The translations under genes and the position numbers were made by a program. Of a stretch of 23,984 nucleotides of DNA, positions 7,454 to 14,895 are shown piece by piece (positions within the stretch are counted from its first letter, which is position 1; the number at the start of each line of letters is the position of its first letter). Source of the DNA: Acidaminococcus sp. (GTDB lineage Bacteria; Bacillota; Negativicutes; Acidaminococcales; Acidaminococcaceae); NCBI GenBank assembly GCA_019416065.1, contig DXYB01000029.1:1-23984 (forward strand), given 5' to 3'. Under the pieces are notes generated by a model. That model did no database searches. It worked only from the letters and a program-made list of their open reading frames with translations, and was not told the DNA's origin.

Positions 7454-8533
7454 ATGGCCAGATTGCGTTTGATGCGTGCCCCGTTAAAATATGTGCAGGG
7501 GACAGGGTCTCTTCTGGAATTCTATGATTATTTTAAGGATTTAGGGCAGCGCTGGCTGTTTATTTGCAGCCGCAGCGGTAACCGGACCTGCCACGACAAA
7601 CTGGAACAAAGCTTTGGCTCGTCAGATACCTACCGGCACTATGAAGTATTCGGCGGGATTTCCAGCGTGGGAGAAATAGAAAAGTTCCGGAAGATGGTTC
7701 GAGATGAAAAATTAGATGCTATCGTCGGGGTCGGCGGCGGTTCGGCTATTGATACGGCCAAAGCCACAGCCTACTATGAAGGAAAACCTGTAGCGATTAT
7801 TCCTACCGTGGTTGCTACCGATGCGCCGTGCACCGGGTTATCTGTTATTTACAATGATGACGGGTCCTTTAATACCTATTTGTTCTACCCCAATAACCCC
7901 AATGGGGTGTTGGTGGATAGCAGCATCATTGCCCATGCACCGGTGAAATTCCTGGTAGCGGGGATGGGCGATGCTTTAGGGACGTATTTTGAGGCCCGGG
8001 CCTGCCATCGCACGGATGCGCCCAGCCTGGAAAATGGCGGGATTACCCGTTCTGCCATGGCGTTGTGTGAACTGTGCTATAAAAACCTGCGGAACTACGG
8101 TGCCCAAGCCAAACTCTCTGTGGAAAAACAAGTGGTAACTCCGGCGCTGGATGCTATCATTGAAACCAACGTCTATCTCTCTGGCGTGGGAGCCGATAAT
8201 GGGGGCCTGGCATGTGCCCACTCTTTCTATAACGGCGTGACCTCCCTGGGCGGGCACAGTGCGCCTCATGGCAACTGCGTGGCCTTTGGGACATTGGTGC
8301 AACTGGTGCTGGAAGGGGCCACGGAAAGTGAATTCCGGGATGTGCAATCCTTCTGTAAAGAAGTAGGGCTTCCGGTGACGCTAGCCGAGTTGGGCATTAC
8401 CACCGATGAGCAAGTGCATCAGATCGCCAAGGCGGCCTGCGTGCCGGGAGAAAGTATCCACAATATGGTGGCAGATGTAACGGAAGAACAACTATATGCG
8501 GCGATTGTCCAGACAGATGCGCTGGGAAAATAA
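7454..8533 (+). CDS. Iron-containing alcohol dehydrogenase family protein, glycerol dehydrogenase-like
   Basis: This predicted cytoplasmic NAD-dependent polyol dehydrogenase has 359 residues. The nucleotide-binding GVGGGSAIDTAKA (92-104) and the metal ligands Asp173 (GMGDALG), His256 (ACAHSFYNG) and His272 (SAPHGN) match the glycerol dehydrogenase GldA pattern. The N-terminal APLKYVQGTGSL also matches GldA. Glycerol or another small diol is the likely substrate, but this cannot be fixed from sequence. Two in-frame ATGs compete: 7448 is only 3 nt from the AAAGGAGG site, while 7454 has 9 nt spacing and starts at the family N-terminus, so I chose 7454. The gene ends in a strong bidirectional terminator. 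The 70-nt gap to the crotonase gene contains no clear promoter, so cotranscription is possible. Confidence 0.88.
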   Translation: MARLRLMRAPLKYVQGTGSLLEFYDYFKDLGQRWLFICSRSGNRTCHDKLEQSFGSSDTYRHYEVFGGISSVGEIEKFRKMVRDEKLDAIVGVGGGSAIDTAKATAYYEGKPVAIIPTVVATDAPCTGLSVIYNDDGSFNTYLFYPNNPNGVLVDSSIIAHAPVKFLVAGMGDALGTYFEARACHRTDAPSLENGGITRSAMALCELCYKNLRNYGAQAKLSVEKQVVTPALDAIIETNVYLSGVGADNGGLACAHSFYNGVTSLGGHSAPHGNCVAFGTLVQLVLEGATESEFRDVQSFCKEVGLPVTLAELGITTDEQVHQIAKAACVPGESIHNMVADVTEEQLYAAIVQTDALGK

Positions 8534-8545
8534 ACTTGTCGAGGA

Positions 8546-8587
8546 CATACTAAAAAGAAGGGGCTGTGGCCCCTTCTTTTTAGTATG
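8546..8587. terminator. Bidirectional terminator, 19-bp perfect hairpin
   Basis: Arms 8546-8564 and 8569-8587 pair perfectly around a TGTG loop. The stem core is GC-rich (GGGGC with GCCCC), and A-rich and T-rich outer parts give a U run on both strands. It lies between convergent genes and contains the stop codon (8580-8582) of the leftward small gene. Confidence 0.9.
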
Positions 8588-8810
8588 CATGATTTCCGTA
8601 CACCGGATGGGTGGTAGGTTTTAAGGTCAGGCGTATGGCCAATGCTACCGCTTCTTTTAGCGGGATATCGGTTTTATTCCCACGCTCTTCAAAAATGCAC
8701 ACAGGATTCTCACTGCCGATTTCGCTTCCCGGCATGTACAGATATTGTTCGTTGTCCTGGTCCCCTAAAATGATGCCGGCTTCCAGTTGTTCTGCCATAA
8801 TAACGGACAT
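8580..8810 (-). CDS. Small hypothetical protein
   Basis: This 76-residue protein is not one I recognise. It is acidic in its first half (EQLEAGIILGDQDNEQYLY) and has a basic, histidine-containing end (THPVYGNHAY). It has no membrane segment, signal peptide or cysteine-pair motif. The start at 8810 has GGAGG 5 nt upstream, a good site that supports a real gene, and the frame fills the space between two genes. It converges with the dehydrogenase gene and its stop lies inside the shared terminator. It is divergent from the HutP-like gene. A TATAGT sequence at 8823-8828 on this strand is too close to the start to be its promoter. Confidence 0.6.
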   Translation of the reverse strand: MSVIMAEQLEAGIILGDQDNEQYLYMPGSEIGSENPVCIFEERGNKTDIPLKEAVALAIRLTLKPTTHPVYGNHAY

Positions 8811-8905
8811 GGCGGCCTCCTTACTATAACGTATTCCAGAAGTTTATTTTCTCATTCTAGCAGACGGGAAAGGGGCTTGCAAGTCTTTTCGCCAGGGGGA
8901 CTTTT

Positions 8906-8914
8906 TGCTATAAT
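8906..8914 (+). promoter_or_regulatory. Extended -10 promoter of the HutP-like gene
   Basis: TGCTATAAT is a perfect extended -10. Transcription would start near 8921, about 20 nt before the start codon, giving a short leader with the AAGGAGGG ribosome site. No convincing -35 hexamer is seen. Confidence 0.55.
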
Positions 8915-8942
8915 GGAACCATGAAGGAGGGAAGGATTGGAT

Positions 8943-9371
8943 ATGGAAACGCAGATTGCCAGCATTGACGTAGGACGGGCGGCACTAAAAATGGCGCTGA
9001 CGGCAACCCGGAAGGAAGAAGAGTTGTTAAAAGAAAAATTATGGGAAGAAGGATTTCGGACTGCTGCCGTGGATTTTGGCGGGGAATTTATTCTTTCCAT
9101 GCAAAAAGTGGTAGAACGAGCTGTAGTGGCGGCCGAACGGCAGGGCATCGTCACAGATACCCATGTGGGCGCAGGGACGGTAGCAGGCGCTGCCCATGAA
9201 GCCCTTTCCCAGATGGTGAATAAAGCCATCGGCTTTAACGTAGGGGGGAAAATCGGTGTGGCCCGCTGTGGGGAGCATTTGTGCGTGGCGGTGTATATGA
9301 GTGTGGGTGTTTTAAACCTGAATGAATTGTGCGTAGGCTTGGCCCATCGGTCTTTGGCGGGGATTGATTAA
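8943..9371 (+). CDS. HutP family protein (RNA-binding antiterminator-like)
   Basis: HutP of Bacillus subtilis is a histidine- and magnesium-dependent RNA-binding antiterminator of the histidine-use operon. This 142-residue protein has the same length and overall pattern: an N-terminal helix region (GRAALKMALTATRKEEELL), AAVDFGGEFILSMQKVVERAVVAAERQGIV, the AGAAHEAL helix, and the closing AVYMSVGVLNLNELCVGLAHRSL strand-helix. It resembles a branch common in anaerobic Firmicutes. The final His of GLAHRSL matches the third metal-binding histidine of HutP, but the paired histidines of the central helix are not both present, so ligand binding may differ. No hut genes are nearby. I chose the ATG at 8943; a TTG at 8937 with better spacing to GGAGG is a possible alternative. 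It lies directly before a tRNA operon. Confidence 0.8.
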   Translation: METQIASIDVGRAALKMALTATRKEEELLKEKLWEEGFRTAAVDFGGEFILSMQKVVERAVVAAERQGIVTDTHVGAGTVAGAAHEALSQMVNKAIGFNVGGKIGVARCGEHLCVAVYMSVGVLNLNELCVGLAHRSLAGID

Positions 9372-9378
9372 AAACAGC

Positions 9379-9408
9379 TTGACAGTGCACGTGATTTAAT
9401 GCTATACT
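9379..9408 (+). promoter_or_regulatory. Strong promoter of the tRNA operon
   Basis: A consensus -35 TTGACA (9379-9384) and a -10 TATACT (9403-9408) preceded by TGC are separated by 18 nt. The start near 9415 lies about 20 nt before tRNA-His. It is the best promoter match in the window, as expected for stable RNA. Confidence 0.85.
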
Positions 9409-9433
9409 GACAAAGTCGTCAGAAGACGTACAT

Positions 9434-9510
9434 GGTGGATATGGTGAAGCGGTTAACACACCGGATTGTGGCTCCGGCACGCGTGAGTTCGATCCTCACT
9501 ATCCACCCCA
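9434..9510 (+). tRNA. tRNA-His (GTG)
   Basis: The anticodon stem CCGGA/TCCGG holds the loop TTGTGGC with anticodon GTG. The acceptor stem GTGGATA/TATCCAC is extended by the extra 5' G (9434) opposite C73 that marks histidine tRNAs. The T loop TTCGATC and the CCA end are encoded. Confidence 0.97.
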
Positions 9511-9518
9511 TATTTTTT

Positions 9519-9594
9519 TGGGGTATAGCCAAGTTGGTAAGGCACGGGACTTTGACTCCCGCATGCGTTGGTTCGAGTCCAGCTACCCCAGCCA
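9519..9594 (+). tRNA. tRNA-Gln (TTG)
   Basis: The anticodon stem CGGGA/TCCCG holds CTTTGAC with anticodon TTG. The acceptor stem TGGGGTA/TACCCCA is perfect, the discriminator is G and CCA is encoded. It lies 8 nt after tRNA-His. Confidence 0.97.
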
Positions 9595-9598
9595 TGAT

Positions 9599-9674
9599 GA
9601 TTCACTAGCTCAGTTGGTAGAGCACCTGACTTTTAATCAGGGTGTCCCGGGTTCGAATCCCGGGTGGATCACCA
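9599..9674 (+). tRNA. tRNA-Lys (TTT)
   Basis: The anticodon stem CCTGA/TCAGG holds CTTTTAA with anticodon TTT. The acceptor stem GATTCAC/GTGGATC has one G-U pair. The T arm CCGGG-TTCGAAT-CCCGG and the CCA end are complete. It lies only 4 nt after tRNA-Gln. Confidence 0.97.
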
Positions 9675-9707
9675 TTTTTTTAATAACAAGCAGTTTTGCT
9701 TTTATAG

Positions 9708-9791
9708 GCGGGTGTGGCGGAATTGGCAGACGCGCCAGACTTAGGATCTGGTGCCTTCGGCGTGCAGGTTCAAGTCCTGTCACCCGCACCA
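9708..9791 (+). tRNA. tRNA-Leu (TAG)
   Basis: The anticodon stem CCAGA/TCTGG holds CTTAGGA with anticodon TAG. The acceptor stem GCGGGTG/CACCCGC is perfect and a long variable arm (TGCCTTCGGCGT) marks a class II tRNA. CCA is encoded. Confidence 0.97.
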
Positions 9792-9805
9792 CAACAAACA
9801 TCCTG

Positions 9806-9842
9806 ACTCCTATGCGGACTACACGCATGGGAGTTTTGTTTT
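9806..9842 (+). terminator. Terminator of the tRNA operon
   Basis: An 11-bp stem (9806-9816 with 9824-9834, one G-U pair) closes a 7-nt loop and is followed by TTTGTTTT. It ends the His-Gln-Lys-Leu tRNA transcript just before the M48 peptidase gene. Confidence 0.8.
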
Positions 9843-9861
9843 AGCAAGAAAAGGAGCCGGT

Positions 9862-10938
9862 ATGGTAAAAAAAATACTATTGCTGCTATTTTTTTTATTT
9901 TCTTTTTTGCCCCTGTCCCCTGCGGAAGCGGCCATGATCAGCGAAAAGCAGGAAATCGCCATGGGAGAGCAGGTGGCTAAGCAGTTGGAAGCCCAGTATG
10001 GCCTGGTGCAGGATGAGGATATCCAAACCCGGGTCAGCGCCATTGGGCAGAAACTCTTGCAGCATGGCACCCGTCCGGGGCTTACCTATTCGTTTAAAGT
10101 GCTCAATACGCCGGACGTAAATGCACTGGCCTGTCCGGGCGGGTATATCTATATTTATAAAGGATTGCTGGATTATATGACCAGTGATGATGAGCTGGCG
10201 GCGGTCATGGGGCATGAGATCGGCCATATAGAAAAGCGGCATACGGTGCATCAATTGGAAAAACAGATGACGCTGTCGTTACTTTCGGTATTGGCCGGGA
10301 TTGCTTCCGGGGAACCGGGCGCCGGGATGGTACTTGCCACCACGGCTAGCCAGGCCTTAATGGCGGGCTATAGCCGGGCTGATGAACGGGAAGCGGACCA
10401 GGAAGGATTTCGTCTCTCTACGCTAGCGGGGTACAATCCCTATGGGATTTACGTGACCATGGCCAAACTGGATGACATGAGCAAGGAACTAGGAAACCCA
10501 GGCTATGGACTTTTTTCTTCCCATCCGGAACCGGAAGTGCGGATGCAAAAAGCCCTGCAATGGATCAAGCCCATGCATATTCAAGAACATGTTACCGTGG
10601 ATACAAACGGGACAGCCACTGTATCTATGGGGGATTGGCAGTTTTCCATCACGGCAACGGCGGGCTACGATAAACCGGTGTACCGTGCCTATCTGATGGC
10701 GGGCGGTTTGTACCTGGCGCAGAAAGAGGGGCCGGTGGATGAGTCCCATTTTCGTACCGTAGATGGGGACAACTGGACGGATATTTTTTATGAGGATATC
10801 CGTTTGCTCCGGGTGTACCCCCAGGATAATATCCAAAACGGCAACACGGGAGAAATGGCCCTTTCCATTGTCGGGAAATTGCAGCAGTGGGCAAAATTGG
10901 CACAGGGAGAAACTAGTGGGAAAGGATCGCGGGGATGA
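9862..10938 (+). CDS. M48 family metallopeptidase, secreted
   Basis: This predicted extracytoplasmic zinc protease resembles the BepA/LoiP group that handles envelope protein quality control. The 358-residue protein starts with a Sec signal peptide (a VKK start, a hydrophobic run to about residue 18, likely cut after SPAEA at about 23). The zinc motif HEIGH sits at 118-122, and the third ligand is probably Glu177 in SRADEREAD. NALACPGGYIYIYKGLL (88-103) is the conserved segment before the active site. The C-terminal 120 residues are not recognised and may be a substrate or dimer domain. The ATG at 9862 has AAGGAG 5 nt upstream. A longer frame from 9751 would run through tRNA-Leu, so it is rejected. 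It overlaps the next gene by 4 nt. Confidence 0.9.
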   Translation: MVKKILLLLFFLFSFLPLSPAEAAMISEKQEIAMGEQVAKQLEAQYGLVQDEDIQTRVSAIGQKLLQHGTRPGLTYSFKVLNTPDVNALACPGGYIYIYKGLLDYMTSDDELAAVMGHEIGHIEKRHTVHQLEKQMTLSLLSVLAGIASGEPGAGMVLATTASQALMAGYSRADEREADQEGFRLSTLAGYNPYGIYVTMAKLDDMSKELGNPGYGLFSSHPEPEVRMQKALQWIKPMHIQEHVTVDTNGTATVSMGDWQFSITATAGYDKPVYRAYLMAGGLYLAQKEGPVDESHFRTVDGDNWTDIFYEDIRLLRVYPQDNIQNGNTGEMALSIVGKLQQWAKLAQGETSGKGSRG

Positions 10939-12011
10939 ACTGGCTGGATACGGTGTTAACGGAGCCTTACCTTTGGGACTATTTGCCAACCGTGGAAAAA
11001 CCCATTGTCTTGTATGGCATGGGAAACGGGGCGGAGGCCATTTTAGATCGGTGTGCAGCCTTGTGTATTCCCATACAAGGTATATTTGCCAGCGATGAAT
11101 TTGTGCGAGGGCAGAAGTTCCGGGGCTTTTCGGTCAAAACCTATGGGGAAATCAAGCAGGAACTGAGAGACATGGTGGTACTAGTGGCGTTTGCCAGCGA
11201 GCGACCGGAGATTTTGCAGCGGTTTTTCCAATTGGCGCAGCAGCAGGAAACCTATGCCCCGCACTTGCCTCTTTTTGGGGATCGCGACCTAGTGACGCCC
11301 CACTGGATCCGGGAACATGCGGGCGTGCTCCAACACGTGTATGAAAACTTGGCGGACGACAAAAGCCGGCAGGTCATGCAAAATATCCTCTGCTATAAAC
11401 TCAGCGGGAAGCTCTCCTATTTGCGGGATACCACTAGCCGGCGAGAAGATTTGGAAACTCTTTTTACCTTTGGCAAGGAAGAATGCTATGCGGATCTAGG
11501 AGCCTATACCGGGGACACCCTGACGGAATTTTTGGAGCTCACCAGGGGAACGTACCAACATATGTACGCCGTGGAACCCGACCCGAAAAATTTTAAAAAA
11601 CTGCGGGCTTTTGTAGAACGGCAGGGGCTTTCCCGGATTACCCTATGCCCCAAAAGCATTTGGGCCCAGGATATGGTACTGCACTTTGCGGCCCGTGGCG
11701 GGCGCATGTCTGCCTTAGCGCAAGATGGGGAAACGCTGGCCGAAGCTGTCTCCTTGGACAGCCTTGTGGGGAAAAATCCCCTTACCTATGTAAAAATGGA
11801 CGTAGAAGGGGCGGAAAAAGAAGCTTTATATGGTAGCCGTGCCGTAATTTGCCGGGAAAAACCGAAACTGCTAGTAGCAGGGTATCACTTTGATAACGAT
11901 TTGTGGGAGTTGCCCCTGGTTATTTGGAACCTTGTGCCAGAGTATAAGTTGTATCTGCGGCGGCATCCCTATGTACCCTGCTGGGAGATTAATTTTTTTG
12001 CCACTTTGTAA
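10935..12011 (+). CDS. FkbM family SAM-dependent methyltransferase
   Basis: This predicted cytoplasmic methyltransferase has 358 residues in two parts. The N-terminal part (about 22-120) has a Rossmann-like start, IVLYGMGNGAEAIL, like those of sugar or nucleotide binding domains. The C-terminal part is the FkbM methyltransferase domain: motif I ADLGAYTGDTL (186-196), the acidic YAVEPDPKNF (211-220) that would bind the SAM ribose, and the diagnostic VKMDVEGAEKEAL (286-298). FkbM enzymes methylate hydroxyls of sugars or polyketides, often in surface polysaccharide. The start ATGA overlaps the M48 gene stop, so they are translationally coupled. No glycosyltransferases are nearby, and the substrate is unknown. 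Confidence 0.85.
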   Translation: MNWLDTVLTEPYLWDYLPTVEKPIVLYGMGNGAEAILDRCAALCIPIQGIFASDEFVRGQKFRGFSVKTYGEIKQELRDMVVLVAFASERPEILQRFFQLAQQQETYAPHLPLFGDRDLVTPHWIREHAGVLQHVYENLADDKSRQVMQNILCYKLSGKLSYLRDTTSRREDLETLFTFGKEECYADLGAYTGDTLTEFLELTRGTYQHMYAVEPDPKNFKKLRAFVERQGLSRITLCPKSIWAQDMVLHFAARGGRMSALAQDGETLAEAVSLDSLVGKNPLTYVKMDVEGAEKEALYGSRAVICREKPKLLVAGYHFDNDLWELPLVIWNLVPEYKLYLRRHPYVPCWEINFFATL

Positions 12012-12079
12012 GGAAGCATACGGATATTACAAAAAAATAGCTGAAAAATAAAAAATGCTCTGGTTTTGCCTCATTTTTG

Positions 12080-12108
12080 TTGCTCCTACTAAGGGGATAT
12101 GATAAAAT
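12080..12108 (+). promoter_or_regulatory. Promoter of the ABC importer-decarboxylase-ClC operon
   Basis: TTGCTC (12080-12085) and TAAAAT (12103-12108) are separated by 17 nt, and TGA directly before the -10 makes it an extended -10. The leader of about 57 nt carries a small hairpin (12123-12136). No T-box or other riboswitch fits in this length. Confidence 0.5.
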
Positions 12109-12171
12109 AAGAAAAATACGGACCGGGATACCCCGGACGGAAGAATCTTGTAGTAAGGAAGGATGGTAGAA

Positions 12172-13185
12172 ATGAAACTAAAAAAAGGTTTGCAAGGCGG
12201 ATGGAAAGTGCTGGCAGGGATGGGGCTCTTAGCCTGTATGCTGGCGTTTGGCGGCTGTGGTGGAGATACGGCCAAAACAGATTCTGGCAATAAAACAGTC
12301 AGCGTAGGGATCATTCAGCTGGTAGAGCACCCGGCTCTTGATGCGGCCAACAAAGGATTTGTGGATGGGCTGAAACATAAGGGCTTTGAAGAGGGAAAAA
12401 ACCTGAAACTGGATAAGCAAAATGCCCAGGCGGATCAGTCCAATCTTCAGACCATTGCCCAGCGGTTCGTTAACAATAAAGTGGATCTGGTATGCGCTAT
12501 CGCTACGCCGGCGGCCCAGACCATGGCTAATGCAACTAAAGATATTCCCATTGTAGGGACGGCCATCACCGATTATAAATCGGCTAAACTGGTGCAGGAT
12601 AATAGCAAACCAGGAACCAACGTCACCGGCACCACGGACAAAAATCCGGTGGATGGGCAGATTGCCATGATTAAGAAAGTACTGCCCCAGGCCAAAACGG
12701 TGGGCTTTATTTACAATTCCAGTGAAGTCAATTCCCAAATCCAGATTGAAGAAGCTAAAAAAGCTGCTGCAGCCCAGGGCCTGGCTACTGTAGAAGCCAC
12801 GGTTTCCAACGTGAATGATATCCAACAGGCAGCCCAAAGCCTGATGGGCAAAGTGGATGCGATTTATGTGCCTACGGATAATGTGTTGGCTTCTGCTATG
12901 CCCAACCTGACTAAAATCACTGATGAAAAGAAGGTTCCCGTATTCTGCGGCGAAGCCAATATGATTAAAGGCGGCGGACTGGCAGCCCTGGGGGTTGATT
13001 ACTACAAATTGGGCGTACAGGCAGGGGAAATGGCCGGGGATATTCTCCTAGGCAAAGCTAAACCCCAAACCATGGCCATTCAGGAACAAAAAGAGTTTAC
13101 CGTTACCTTAAATGAAGACGCGGCTAAGCGGCTGGGAATTACCTTCCCGGAAGATCTTTTGAAGGAAGCTAAAGGAGCCAAGTAG
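12172..13185 (+). CDS. ABC transporter substrate-binding lipoprotein (TrpX type)
   Basis: This is the extracytoplasmic binding protein of a TrpXYZ-type ABC importer (COG2984), whose studied members take up aromatic amino acids (tryptophan or tyrosine). The 337-residue protein has a basic N-terminus, a hydrophobic segment and a lipobox ending AFGGC, with Cys29 as the lipid site. Phe at -3 is atypical. The mature part begins TVSVGIIQLVEHPALDAANKGFVDGL, and PIVGTAITD, VGFIYNSSEVNS and VYVPTDN-like stretches follow the family. I chose the ATG at 12172 because AAGGAAGG lies 9 nt upstream; an ATG at 12163 would be too close to that site. It starts a three-gene importer, and the permease gene follows after 2 nt. 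The substrate is not defined by sequence. Confidence 0.9.
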   Translation: MKLKKGLQGGWKVLAGMGLLACMLAFGGCGGDTAKTDSGNKTVSVGIIQLVEHPALDAANKGFVDGLKHKGFEEGKNLKLDKQNAQADQSNLQTIAQRFVNNKVDLVCAIATPAAQTMANATKDIPIVGTAITDYKSAKLVQDNSKPGTNVTGTTDKNPVDGQIAMIKKVLPQAKTVGFIYNSSEVNSQIQIEEAKKAAAAQGLATVEATVSNVNDIQQAAQSLMGKVDAIYVPTDNVLASAMPNLTKITDEKKVPVFCGEANMIKGGGLAALGVDYYKLGVQAGEMAGDILLGKAKPQTMAIQEQKEFTVTLNEDAAKRLGITFPEDLLKEAKGAK

Positions 13186-13187
13186 TC

Positions 13188-14072
13188 ATGATGGATCTCT
13201 TGTTACCCACGATTTCTCAGGGGCTATTGTGGTCACTGCTTGCCCTTGGCGTGTATATTACGTTTCGTGTACTGGATTTAGCCGACTTAACTGTAGAAGG
13301 ATCATTTCCCTTGGGGGCTGCTGTGGCAGTTTCCCTTTTGGATAAAGATATGCATCCGGTGACGGCTATTTTGGCAGCGGCCCTGTGCGGCTGCCTGGCC
13401 GGTGTTGTGACTGGCCTACTCCATACGAAGCTGAAAATCCCGGCGCTGCTAGCCGGGATTCTTACCATGATTGCTCTCTACTCCGTCAATTTGCGGATTA
13501 TGGGACGAGCCAACATTTCCCTTTTAGGCAAAACCACTGCCTTTACCGCCATCCAAAATGCCTTGGGACTATCCTATTCCACGGCTGTGCTGGCTGCAGG
13601 CTTTTTGGTTTGCGTGGTTTTTGCGGAATTTATGTACTGGTTTTTCGGCACAGAAATAGGAGCGGCCCTGCGCGCTACCGGATTTAATCCCCAGATGATC
13701 CGGGCCCAAGGGGTCAATACCAATAGTATGCTGCTTTTGGGACTTGGCATCAGTAATGCTTTTATTGCTGTTACCGGCGCACTGGTGGCACAGAGCAATG
13801 GCTTTGCCGATGTGGGGATGGGCGTAGGGACCATCGTGATTGGCCTGGCGTCCGTGATTATTGGGGAAGTGCTATTTGGGACGCGAAGTTTTAAAAACTC
13901 CCTGATCTCCGTTATTCTGGGGTCCATTGTGTACCGTTTGGTCATTGCCGTGGTCCTGCAGATGGGGATGCCCCCCAATGACTTGAAGCTATTTACAGCG
14001 GTGCTGGTGGCAATTGCACTGAGCCTGCCTGCGGTGAAAACCAAATTTCAGAGCAGAAAGGCGGGAGTGTAA
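13188..14072 (+). CDS. ABC transporter permease (TrpY type)
   Basis: This is the membrane subunit (COG4120) of the importer. The 294-residue protein is hydrophobic throughout, with about eight predicted helices. It carries the family motif ADLTVEGSFPLGAAV near residues 32-46 and RATGFNPQMIRAQGVN near 162-177, the cytoplasmic loop expected to contact the ATPase. The start at 13188 has AAAGGAG 10 nt upstream, and a second ATG follows immediately. Its stop overlaps the start of the ATPase gene by one base (TAATG). Confidence 0.92.
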   Translation: MMDLLLPTISQGLLWSLLALGVYITFRVLDLADLTVEGSFPLGAAVAVSLLDKDMHPVTAILAAALCGCLAGVVTGLLHTKLKIPALLAGILTMIALYSVNLRIMGRANISLLGKTTAFTAIQNALGLSYSTAVLAAGFLVCVVFAEFMYWFFGTEIGAALRATGFNPQMIRAQGVNTNSMLLLGLGISNAFIAVTGALVAQSNGFADVGMGVGTIVIGLASVIIGEVLFGTRSFKNSLISVILGSIVYRLVIAVVLQMGMPPNDLKLFTAVLVAIALSLPAVKTKFQSRKAGV

Positions 14073-14866
14073 TGCTGGAACTGGAGCATATTTCCAAAAC
14101 ATTTTTCCCAGGGACGGTGAACGAGAAAAAAGCCCTGCTGGATGTGTCGTTGCATATGGACGAAGGGGATTTTATTACCATTATCGGCGGCAACGGCGCC
14201 GGTAAATCCACACTGCTCAATTCTGTTGCTGGCGTTTTCCCGATAGATAAGGGAAGCATCAAAATTGACGGCGTGGAAGTAACCGGGATGCCGGAACATA
14301 AACGGGCAAAATACATCGGTCGGGTATTTCAGGACCCCATGATGGGCACTGCGGCCGGGATGATGATTGAGGAAAATTTATCCTTAGCCTCTCGGCGTGG
14401 AAAGACGCCAGGATTATCCTGGGCACTTAAGGACAATGAACGGGCACAGTTTAAAACGATGCTAAAAGAATTGGATCTGGGTTTGGAAAATCGTCTTACT
14501 ACCCGGGTGGGATTACTCTCCGGGGGACAGCGGCAGGCGCTGACCCTACTTATGGCCACGCTGACCAAACCGAAACTCTTGCTTTTGGATGAACACACGG
14601 CGGCGCTAGATCCCAAAACAGCAGAAAAAGTGCTGGGGCTCACGCAAAAGATTATTGCCAGGGATCATTTAACCGCACTGATGATTACCCACAATATGAG
14701 GGATGCCCTGCGGTTTGGTAACCGCCTGATTATGATGGATGCGGGCCGTATTGTGGTGGACGTAAAGGCAGAAGAAAAAGCTAAACTGACCATTCCGGAC
14801 TTGCTAGAGCTCTTTGAAAAGGCAGCTGGTTCGGAACTGGATAACGATAGAATGATGCTGGGGTGA
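14072..14866 (+). CDS. ABC transporter ATP-binding protein (TrpZ type)
   Basis: This is the ATPase subunit (COG1101) that powers the importer. The 264-residue protein has Walker A GGNGAGKS at 39-46, a Q-loop in VFQDPMMG, the ABC signature LSGGQRQ near 149-155, Walker B LLLLDEHTAALDP and the H-loop ITHNMRDA. Its start overlaps the permease stop by one base, and its ribosome site (AAGGCGGGAG) lies in the permease 3' end. The decarboxylase gene begins 29 nt downstream without a promoter or terminator between them. Confidence 0.95.
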   Translation: MLELEHISKTFFPGTVNEKKALLDVSLHMDEGDFITIIGGNGAGKSTLLNSVAGVFPIDKGSIKIDGVEVTGMPEHKRAKYIGRVFQDPMMGTAAGMMIEENLSLASRRGKTPGLSWALKDNERAQFKTMLKELDLGLENRLTTRVGLLSGGQRQALTLLMATLTKPKLLLLDEHTAALDPKTAEKVLGLTQKIIARDHLTALMITHNMRDALRFGNRLIMMDAGRIVVDVKAEEKAKLTIPDLLELFEKAAGSELDNDRMMLG

Positions 14867-14895
14867 CCCGGCAAACGCATGAGGAGGCAATTCCA

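Noticed and set aside
8921..8968. Short frame of 15 codons starting at ATG 8921, overlapping the HutP-like start
   Set aside because: It sits at the predicted transcription start with no ribosome site upstream; it could not be translated as a normal leader peptide.
9688..9701. Small hairpin AAGCA/TGCTT between tRNA-Lys and tRNA-Leu as an internal terminator
   Set aside because: Five weak base pairs with a short U run are unlikely to terminate; it is more likely a spacer or processing region.
9751..9861. Upstream extension of the M48 peptidase reading frame
   Set aside because: It would overlap tRNA-Leu and the terminator, and the signal peptide and ribosome site both point to the ATG at 9862.
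12051..12078. AT-rich inverted repeat (AAAAATG with CATTTTT) after the methyltransferase gene, as a possible terminator
   Set aside because: The stem is only 7 mostly A-T pairs with a 14-nt loop and no clear U tract, so I do not call it a terminator.
12012..12171. Possible T-box or other amino-acid riboswitch before the importer operon
   Set aside because: The predicted leader is only about 60 nt and no T-box sequence or specifier stem is seen.
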